This document shows positions 57,146 to 64,000 of a stretch of DNA of 64,000 nt, one piece after another. The stretch comes from Niveomyces insectorum RCEF 264 (taxonomy: Eukaryota; Ascomycota; Sordariomycetes; Hypocreales; Cordycipitaceae). Location: NCBI GenBank assembly GCA_001636815.1, contig AZHD01000003.1, forward strand, positions 86,925 through 150,924, read 5' to 3'. The position numbers were made by a program, and so were the translations under genes. The stretch's first letter is position 1. Every line of letters begins with the position of its first letter. Below the pieces are notes generated by a model. It was not told where the DNA came from. It made no database searches and saw only the letters and a list, made by a program, of their open reading frames with translations.

Positions 57146-59790
57146 ATGGACTCGCCTACGCCTTTGGAGGGGAGAGGGGACTTGCCCGCCCAGGCCGCGG
57201 AAGGGCCAGGGACTTCCGAGACCACGCCGTTGTTGAGGGGGTCTGGCCGCCAAGCCCACGATGGAGAAGAAGGACCTTCACAAAACGGGCGGCAGGGTCA
57301 GGGACGACTTCAGGCTTTGCAGGCCCACTGGACCGCTTTGGGTATCTACCGCATTGTTATCGTCGGTCTGATTCTGGTTGTTGTTCTCCTTGCGGGTATG
57401 TCATACGGTGCTTTCTAGCTATTTTATTTTTTTTTCGGTGTGCGTGACGAAAGCTGAACAAGAACAACACCCACACAAGTACGGCCCAGCATGAGCAACA
57501 ACTCTTCGGCGGCGTTGTGTCTGACGCCGTCGTGCATCCACGCTGCCTCCAACTACTTGACCAACCTGTCGCCGGATTACAAGACGATCGACCCGTGCAC
57601 CAACTTTGAGGAATTCGTCTGCGGCGGATGGCGAGAGAACCACGACATGCGCGCCGACCAGGGCCTGACAGATGCCTTGGGTCTCATCAACGACGACGTG
57701 ACGTCCACAATCCGCCATATTCTCGAGGGCAGCTACCCGAACACGTCGGCCCACTCGTCGTTTTCGCCGCAGAATCTCTTGGTGGCGGCGTCGTCGGTCG
57801 ACCGCCAGAATTTCGATGAGATTCAGGTGGCGTACAATGCTTGCATGGATGTGGAGGCCATTACCAAGCGTGGCATGGCACCCATTGTCGAGCGCATCGA
57901 CGAGCTGGCCGCCACGTTTGGCAACAGCAGTAGCAGCCGCGACTACACCGCCCCCTTCCTGTATCTCAACAAGCTGGGGATCAGCGCTTTCTTCAGCTTC
58001 GGTGTGGAAGACGATGAAAAGAACCCGGAGACGGAGATTGTTGGCGTGCGCCCTATAATTTCTGTGGGCCTGCCGTCCAAAGAGTACTACGAGGACAAGG
58101 AGGTCGTCGCTCAATACCAGGATGCCATGACCAAGGTTCTGGGCGCTATCCAGCCAACGGTGGCCAAAATTATCGGAACGGCAGCCGATGTGGCCGCTTC
58201 GCTGGTTCGGTTCGAGACAAAGCTGTCGGCTGTCGCTCCCGAGAAGGCCGACATGTTTGACGTAACGGTAAGGGGGGTCGCAAAAAAAGAAGGGGAAAAC
58301 GTGTCACCCCCCGGTTGACTCAATATGGTTCACACAGTGCTGACTATGGTGCAGAAAACGTACAACCTCGTGTCTGTCAAAGATGTAGTAAAACTGGTGC
58401 CCCAGTTTGGCCTCGAAACGGTGTTGGAACACCTCGTACCGAGCAATTACACTCTAAACATAACCGTCACGGCATTCCCCGAGATCCTCGCCAACGTTTC
58501 GCATATTGTTGCAGAGACACCGGAGGACACGGTTCGCAATTTCTTCTACTGGCGACTGATTGTGCACTACAGCGGCGCCGTGCTGGGCCCCGAGATCAAG
58601 CCGTGGCGGCAGTTCCAAAACACGCTGCAAGGCAAGGAGCCGGATGCGGACCCGGAGCGTTGGCGCACCTGTGTCAGTCACGTGGGTGGCTCGCTTGGCT
58701 GGATTTTGAGCCGCTTCTTTATCGAGAAGGCCTTCTCGGCGGCTGCAAAGGATTTCGGCAACCAGATCATTTCCGACATCAAGGCGGCGTACTTGAAGAA
58801 GTTTGCGAGCCTCGCGTGGATGGACGACGAGGTCAAAAAGGTAGCTGCGGAAAAGGTGCACAACATCGACCAGAAGGTTGGCTATCCATCAGCGGTAAGT
58901 CGTATTGCATTGCTGTGTAGTACCAAGGTGGGCTTCTGGTGGGCGCGCTCGCCTGCTAACAACCGGCACAGTCACCCAACATCCTCGATCCCGATGCTCT
59001 GCGTAGCTACTACAACACGGTGAACATCAGCAACTCGTATTTTGACAACATTCTGTCTGTGGAGGAATTTGAGACGAAGAGGGAATGGTCGGCCCTGGGC
59101 AAGCCGACGAACATGCAGGAATGGGGCATGATCGCGTCGACGGTAAATGCGTACTACAACCCGACACACAACGAAATCGTGTTCCCGGCTGGCATTATGC
59201 AGTTCCCGCTCTTCAGCGTGGATCTGCCCAGCTACGTGAGCTACGGCGCGTTTGGCGCGGTGGCGGGCCACGAACTGTCTCACGCCTTTGACAACAACGG
59301 CCGCCACTACGACCTGCACGGACGCTACGACAACTGGTGGACAAACAGCACGATTGCGGCCTTCACGGACAAGGCACAGTGCATCGAGGACGAGTTCAGC
59401 AACTTTACGGTCATCGGCAAGGACGGGCCCATCCACATCAAGGGGCGGCAGACGCTGGGCGAGAACATTGCGGACTCGGGCGGCCTTTCGGCGGCGTGGC
59501 TGGCCTGGAACGACCGGCGGACGGGCACGACGACGGCGGCGACGGCGACGGCGACGGCGTCTGAGCTGTCGTTGCCCGGTCTAGACTACTTTACACACGA
59601 GCAGCTCTTTTTCCTGTCGTATGGCAACGCGTGGTGCTCCAAGTTCCGGCCGGCTATGCTGACGAACCGGGTGACGACCGACGAACATTCGCCTGATCCG
59701 GTCCGCATCAGGGGCACGGTGCAAAACTCGCGCGGTTTCCTCGAGGCATTCAATTGCCCCGTGAAGGAGCCAACGTGCGAGTTGTGGTAG
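57146..59790 (+). CDS. M13 (neprilysin/ECE-type) zinc metallopeptidase
   Basis: Four exons (57146-57395, 57480-58267, 58355-58894, 58972-59790) encode 798 residues. A cytosolic N-terminus with the dileucine-like ETTPLLRG precedes one membrane span (about residues 69-85, IYRIVIVGLILVVVLLAG), giving a type II topology. The ectodomain starts with M13-typical cysteines and DPCTNFEEFVCGGW. The active site is visible: NAYYNPTHNEIVFPAGI, zinc ligands His626 and His630 in HELSH, and Glu690 in GENIADSGG. The C-terminus is CELW, the usual C-x-x-W. Several NxS/T sequons lie in the ectodomain. Introns are 84, 87 and 77 bases. The first acceptor (57478-57479) was chosen by phase. It probably cleaves extracellular peptides; substrates are unknown. 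Confidence 0.93.
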
Positions 59791-60029
59791 GTTTGGATTT
59801 GGTTTTGTGTGTTCTCGGATCATTTGGGTGGTCAGGGAGACTGTGGTCACGTTTTGGGTCGTCACGGCTCGTCATTTTTTTGGTTTGTTCTTTTCTCGCT
59901 ATTGGTCTTAACTTTTCGTACAATAAATGTATCGTTTTGAAAACACAACAGGAAATTAAACGGATACTTTGGTCTTTTTGGTCTTTTTGGTCTTTGTATT
60001 TGGACGCTATCTATGCATTATTCGCAGCA
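59791..60029. other. Convergent intergenic stretch with 9-base repeat
   Basis: 240 bases between convergent genes. GGTCTTTTT is repeated in tandem at 59971-59988, with partial copies on both sides (59968-59996). Confidence 0.7.
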
Positions 60030-61409
60030 TCAAGCCCACAGCTTTATGATGGAGCCCGCTGCCGTTGCAGGGAATTGTTTGCCTATCGACCGCAGAGCCA
60101 ACTGACCCAGGTTGTACGCCTGAGTGCCTAGGTAGAGGGGTGCCTTGATCTGTTGAGCCACGTCCAGGCTGGCCTCCAGGCCCGCCACGATGGACTCGAG
60201 GGTGCCGTCTGCTGTGCTCTCTGCCGCCCACCCGCTCGCGGCCTTGCCGTTCCGCAGCGCGGCGACGATGGACGCGCCATGGGCCGTCAGCATGGCGGTG
60301 CCGCCCGCGGCGTTGACGAAGAGGTCCAGCATCTGGTCGAGGTCCAGGCCGACGTGCTTGGCAAACGCGAGCGACTCGGCCGCCGTGATGAGGTGGATGC
60401 CCTGCAGCAAGTTTACGACAAACTGCAGGCGGTCCTTGGCAGGCAGATTGGCCAGCGCAGACGGCAGCGGCGGCGCGTACTCCAGGCCGGTCGTGTACAG
60501 CCGCAGCAGCGACGAGTCGTCGTCGGGCCCGTAGCCGCGGGCGATGGCGTTGAAGTAGGCGTTCTCGACGACGTTGGACAGGGGCGCGACAAAGCCTGTG
60601 CGCCGGGCCTCGCCGGTGATGATGCCGGCGTCTTTGGTGGCGATGGCGATGGCGCTCGAGAGCGGCAAGAAGTTGGTAATGATGCGCGGGCCGCGCTGGC
60701 CCAGCATCCAGGCGCCGCCGGGCGAGGCCAGCAGCGCGTTGAGCGTGTCCTCGTTGGCGGGCAGGCCCAGGCGGACGGCGAAGCCCATGGCCTCGGGGCC
60801 GCCCACGATGTGGGCCACGGCCAGGACCTGGTGGACCATCTTGGCGTTGCTGCCCGCGCCGATGCCGCCGTTGAGGCGGTACAGACGGGTCGGGTCGGCC
60901 AGCGCCGCCAAGATCACGTCGGCGACGGCAGACGACGGATGGGCGGCGGCGTCGGGGCCGGTGCCGATCATGAGCGACAAGGTGCCGTCGGCGGCCCGGC
61001 CGGTGCCGCCCGAGACGGGGCAGTCGACCAGCAAGATGTCGGGCCGGCGGACGGCGCCGGCGGGATCGGCCAGCTCGCGGGCCAAGGCCTGGACGTAGCC
61101 GCAGGGCACGGTGGAGCACAAGAGAAGGGCGGCGTTGGGGGGCATCGCAGCGGCGGCGGCGTCAGGCCCGTCGACGAGCACGGCCTGGGCCTGGGCACCG
61201 GTGGCAACCATGCAGACGCAGACGGGCCGACCGGCGACGGCGGCGGCGGGCGTGGCGGCCGACTTGCCGCCGGCCGCGACAAAGCGCTCGAGGGTGGGCG
61301 CCCACACGTCGAAGCCGGTGACGTCAAAGCCTTGCTTGAGGAGCTGGGTGGCCATGCCGAAGCCCATGGCACCAAGGCCAATGAAGGCCACCTCGGGTTT
61401 AGCAGCCAT
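60030..61409 (-). CDS. L-threonate/3-hydroxyisobutyrate dehydrogenase-like enzyme
   Basis: One exon of 459 residues from the ATG at 61407-61409. The N-terminal Rossmann fold has VAFIGLGAMGFGMATQLL (GxGxxG). Then come the substrate-binding DCPVSGGTGRAADGTLSLMI and the catalytic lysine in GAGSNAKMVHQVL, the three signatures of the beta-hydroxyacid dehydrogenase family. The C-terminal domain is longer than in simple 3-hydroxyisobutyrate dehydrogenases, with a second helical part (LPAKDRLQFVVNLLQGIHL, ESLAFAKHVGLDLDQMLDLF) resembling a repeated family C-domain. The neighbours, an aldolase and a dihydroxyacetone kinase, favour a sugar-acid substrate such as L-threonate (LtnD-like) over a valine intermediate. 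The exact substrate is inference. It is divergent from the aldolase gene with a 1.28 kb promoter region between them. Confidence 0.85.
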   Translation of the reverse strand: MAAKPEVAFIGLGAMGFGMATQLLKQGFDVTGFDVWAPTLERFVAAGGKSAATPAAAVAGRPVCVCMVATGAQAQAVLVDGPDAAAAAMPPNAALLLCSTVPCGYVQALARELADPAGAVRRPDILLVDCPVSGGTGRAADGTLSLMIGTGPDAAAHPSSAVADVILAALADPTRLYRLNGGIGAGSNAKMVHQVLAVAHIVGGPEAMGFAVRLGLPANEDTLNALLASPGGAWMLGQRGPRIITNFLPLSSAIAIATKDAGIITGEARRTGFVAPLSNVVENAYFNAIARGYGPDDDSSLLRLYTTGLEYAPPLPSALANLPAKDRLQFVVNLLQGIHLITAAESLAFAKHVGLDLDQMLDLFVNAAGGTAMLTAHGASIVAALRNGKAASGWAAESTADGTLESIVAGLEASLDVAQQIKAPLYLGTQAYNLGQLALRSIGKQFPATAAGSIIKLWA

Positions 61410-61725
61410 GGTGAAAAAGTACTCGTCGTGGTCTGTGTTGCTGTCACCGTCGCAGTCGTCGTCGTCGTCGTCAGAAGTGAAAGATCATCAACGAGAGACA
61501 ACGAACAGGCAAAGAAAGAAACGAATGTTGAAAAAAGAAAAAAAAAGAAAAGAGGACTATCAATAACGAAGGCAAGAACGAGAGAGCATGCCAACCAAGG
61601 CCGTCTCAGGTACAAGAATATCCCGGGTGCCTGGCCAGCAATGCCAGCTCTATTATGCGATGCTGTTCGATTCGCCGGCGACAGGCCCACGGAGAGAGCG
61701 GGAAACGGAGTGGACTAACAAGCAA

Positions 61726-61780
61726 GGCTATTGAAAGGGGGGGAGGCTCGGCTATTGAAACCGGGAGCTAGGCTATTGAA
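61726..61780 (+). promoter_or_regulatory. Three spaced copies of GGCTATTGAA
   Basis: Exact 10-base copies at 61726-61735, 61750-61759 and 61771-61780 (start-to-start spacing 24 and 21 bases), in the middle of a divergent promoter. They could be binding sites for a regulator of the dehydrogenase and aldolase. Function is inferred only from repetition and position. Confidence 0.5.
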
Positions 61781-62174
61781 TGCGTTTTTGCGGCAACACA
61801 ACACAAACACCTCACAACATGCGTTCTGTTGTGACCCGGGAACTATGGACGGAACCGTCAGCTGTTGGCCAGTTGGTCATTGATCGGTGTCGTCCTTTCG
61901 GCCTCGATTTTCAATGGACTCGGTAAAGCCAGTCGCCGACATGGCCGATGGCGAGACGGACGACGGTCCAGCAACCACACGAGACGCCAAGATGGATCAC
62001 AAAAAAGATTTCTTTTTGAAGACACGATCCAAGCCCGAAATCGGGCGCCAGAAATGGTTTTTCGTGTTTGTTTCTATGAGTGAGAAGGTCGTTGTGTGCT
62101 TTTTCTTTGTTAATTCCCAGCGAATTCCCGATTTCCCGTGTCGTCGTCGGCCTCACACATTTTGTCTATTCTCA

Positions 62175-62196
62175 CCCCCCCCCCCCCCCCCCCCCT

Positions 62197-62252
<56 letters not shown>
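62175..62252. repeat. Poly-C (21) followed by poly-T (54) tract
   Basis: Twenty-one C at 62175-62195, TCC, then fifty-four T at 62199-62252, about 440 bases upstream of the aldolase start. The lengths may be inexact because long homopolymers are hard to sequence. Confidence 0.95.
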
Positions 62253-62253
<1 letters not shown>

Positions 62254-62691
62254 TTACCTATTATATTATTTAGTAGTCGTTCTTTTTCTCTCTTTTTTTT
62301 CGCTTACAGGTTCTCGACGGCTCCATTTCTTTTCCTGCACGGCTCGTTGTGTTTTCTGCTGGTGCCACTCCCACGGCACTTGCAAACGCCGACGGGCCCA
62401 TTGGGCAATTGCCACATGTTCGCCGACACGGCTGGGCGGTACGTTTCGCCTGGCATTTGCTTCGGCTCGGTTGGTTATGCAAGAGACGGCACGAGACAAA
62501 ATGGGTTGTCCAAGGCGAGCGTCAGCGGAGATGTTGGTTGCTCTTGAGTTGGTCATAGTCGTTTGAGCTCTAAAGTCCATTTGACGACGACCACATCAAC
62601 GTCTCATCGCAGGGGAAGCATCACCAAAAGCAGAGAGGCCTCTCTGATCTGCTGTGTCATAGCACCCTTCAAAAGTGAAACACTGCCCAGC

Positions 62692-63558
62692 ATGGCCCGT
62701 CCACCGCTCGAGAAGAACCGGTCCATGGCCATCCTCAATGCGGCCCGCGCCGGCGGCTACGCCGTGCCGGCCATGTGCTGCTACAACCTGGAGTCGGTGA
62801 TTGCCACCGTGCGCGCGGCCGAGGCGGCCCGCTCGCCGGCCATGGTGCTGCTGTTTCCCTGGGCCATTGAGTACGCCGGCGAGGCCCTGGTGCAGGCGGC
62901 CGCCGTGGCCGCCCACAGTGCCTCGGTGCCCGTGGCGCTCCACCTCGACCACGCGCAGACGCCGGAGCTCGTGCGGCGCGCCGCCGACATTGCCGACGCA
63001 TTTGACAGCATCATGTGCGACATGAGCCACTACGACAAGGACGACAACCTGCGGCTCACGCGCGAGCTCGTGGCGTACTGCCACGCGCGCGGGATCGCCA
63101 CGGAGGCGGAGCCGGGCCGCATCGAGGGCGGCGAGGACGGCGTGGCCGAGACGGCGGATCTGACGGCGGTGCTGACGACGCCCGAGCAGGCCGAGGAGTT
63201 TGTGGCCACGGGCATTGAGATGCTCGCGCCGGCGTTTGGCAACGTGCACGGGGAGTACGGCCCGCGCGGGATCCAGCTCGAGTACGACCGGCTGGGGAGC
63301 ATCAACGCGGCGGTGGGCGACCGGGTGCGGCTGGTGCTGCACGGGGCGGACCCCTTTGACGAGGCCATCTTCCGGCGCTGCATCGACAACGGCGTGAGCA
63401 AGATCAACATCAACAAGGGCATGAACAACCACTACGCGTGGGCGCAGGAGGAGCTGCGCGGCAAGCCGCTGACGACGGTCATCGAGACGGGCACGCAGCG
63501 CATGCAGAAGGCCATTGAGCAGTACGCGCACTGGTTCGGGAGCGCGGGCAAGGCATAG
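62692..63558 (+). CDS. Class II (ketose-bisphosphate) aldolase family protein
   Basis: One exon of 288 residues; the ATG at 62692-62694 is chosen because homologous class II aldolases begin close to the KNRSMAILNAARAGGYAVPA segment and the upstream frame is leader-like. Metal and catalytic motifs are present: VALHLDHAQTPE (zinc ligand and catalytic Asp region), the GYAVPAMCCYNLE start, EAEPGRIEGGEDG in place of the usual VEGE-G-GG-ED loop, FGNVHGEYGP and KININKGM. The phosphate-binding LHGGSG loop of fructose- and tagatose-bisphosphate aldolases is here LHGADPFDE. This suggests a changed substrate, perhaps without the C1 phosphate. It lies between a sugar-acid dehydrogenase-like gene and a dihydroxyacetone kinase, which fits a dihydroxyacetone-yielding aldol cleavage. 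The family is certain; the substrate is inference. Confidence 0.88.
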   Translation: MARPPLEKNRSMAILNAARAGGYAVPAMCCYNLESVIATVRAAEAARSPAMVLLFPWAIEYAGEALVQAAAVAAHSASVPVALHLDHAQTPELVRRAADIADAFDSIMCDMSHYDKDDNLRLTRELVAYCHARGIATEAEPGRIEGGEDGVAETADLTAVLTTPEQAEEFVATGIEMLAPAFGNVHGEYGPRGIQLEYDRLGSINAAVGDRVRLVLHGADPFDEAIFRRCIDNGVSKININKGMNNHYAWAQEELRGKPLTTVIETGTQRMQKAIEQYAHWFGSAGKA

Positions 63559-63778
63559 CGGCGATGGCATACTGAGGGGAGTATAGAGTAGTATTACGAG
63601 CATTCGAATATTCAACGAGAAGCGAAGAATTGATAGATTAGAGTAAAATGCTAGATGAACAAGAAGAAACAAGAAAAAAATAGAAAGAAAAAAGACGCAC
63701 AATCAAATTAAACGCATATGCTCTGCCAAACGAAACTACAATGGCTTTTCCTTACTTGCACACACACATCACGCACTC

Positions 63779-64000
63779 TTATGCATTCATCCCCTCGTAC
63801 AGCCCGCGCAGGGCCACCATGACGCCCCAGGCGCCCGGGTCGGGCGGCAGGTCGCCGCTGCTGGCCGACTTGCCGGCCGCCACGTAGGTGGCACGGCCCA
63901 GCCGCGGCGTCAGGGTGCGCGTGCGCTCGGCGCCGGCCTCGGCGGCCCTGACGCCGGCTTCCAGGCTGTTGCCCTTGGCGATGCCCTCGGCAAAGGGGAT
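63779..64000 (-). CDS. Dihydroxyacetone kinase, C-terminal end (partial)
   Basis: The minus-strand frame runs from the right edge to a TAA at 63779-63781 and encodes the last 73 residues. It reads AEGIAKGNSLEAGVRAAEAG, then TLTPRLGRATYVAAGKS and a final DPGAWGVMVALRGLYEGMNA. The LGRATYV and DPGAWGV blocks are the conserved end of the DhaL/DAK2 (ATP-binding) domain of eukaryotic-type dihydroxyacetone kinases, which phosphorylate dihydroxyacetone to DHAP. The rest of the gene is outside the window. It converges with the aldolase gene (220 bases between stops). No peroxisomal PTS1 is present at the C-terminus. Confidence 0.85.
   Translation of the reverse strand: MPFAEGIAKGNSLEAGVRAAEAGAERTRTLTPRLGRATYVAAGKSASSGDLPPDPGAWGVMVALRGLYEGMNA

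Larger units (their letters stand above)
61410..62691. other. Divergent promoter of dehydrogenase and aldolase
   Basis: 1.28 kb holding a GAC/GTC trinucleotide run (about 61455-61470) in the dehydrogenase leader, a triple GGCTATTGAA motif (61726-61780), and a C-run followed by a long T-run (62175-62252). Open frames crossing these tracts are artefacts of low complexity. Confidence 0.65.

Noticed and set aside
60153..61718. 521-codon + strand open frame opposite the dehydrogenase gene
   Set aside because: It is the antisense of a well-supported enzyme; composition is Gly/Arg/Val/Asp-rich as expected from GC-rich antisense DNA, and it runs into a low-complexity leader.
62080..62566. Open frames of 140-155 codons crossing the C/T homopolymers
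   Set aside because: Poly-Pro/poly-Phe translation of homopolymers; not a protein.

Overview
This window is nuclear DNA of a filamentous ascomycete, most likely a sordariomycete (genus not determined). The evidence is short spliceosomal introns (about 67-226 bases, GTRNGT donors, CTRAY-like branch sites, YAG acceptors), GC-rich exons set in homopolymer-rich intergenic DNA, and fungus-specific families: a Medusa regulator, a Zn2Cys6 factor, GH128 and GH16 glucanases, fungal DEF1, and DPM1 without a tail anchor. I see no prophage, CRISPR array, insertion sequence, rRNA or convincing tRNA.

Layout. 0-2.7 kb: 3' part of a Medusa developmental regulator, followed by 2.8 kb without a convincing gene. 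5.5-15.8 kb: a secreted GH16 glucanase, a PTS2-type peroxisomal 3-ketoacyl-CoA thiolase, a probably GPI-anchored GH128 glucanase and a two-exon AtuA-like (DUF1446) protein. 17-30 kb: a six-exon Zn2Cys6 factor, a Ddc2/Rad26/ATRIP checkpoint protein, CDP-diacylglycerol synthase, the five-exon Sm E gene and a conserved unknown. 30.8-36.4 kb: a three-domain protein (P-loop kinase, HAD phosphatase, uracil phosphoribosyltransferase-like), a secreted SMP-30-like beta-propeller and a probable mitochondrial unknown. 38.5-42.1 kb: DEF1. 42.1-47.7 kb: a 5.6 kb gene-free stretch holding the only assembly gap. 47.7-60 kb: a sugar-type MFS transporter, a membrane-anchored unknown, a TRAPPC12-like subunit, DPM1 and an M13 metallopeptidase. 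60-64 kb: a metabolic block of an L-threonate/3-hydroxyisobutyrate dehydrogenase-like enzyme, a divergently transcribed class II aldolase and the end of a dihydroxyacetone kinase.

Most genes are housekeeping and are not functionally linked to their neighbours. Two places look like more than chance adjacency. The 60-64 kb trio could form a short catabolic route: oxidation of a sugar acid, aldol cleavage, then phosphorylation of dihydroxyacetone. Its aldolase lacks the usual phosphate-binding glycine loop, which fits an unphosphorylated substrate, and its divergent promoter carries three copies of a 10-base motif. The 30.9-32.9 kb gene fuses three nucleotide-metabolism-type domains in one chain. 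Exon structures were built by hand from splice signals and reading-frame continuity; no transcript data or database search was available.
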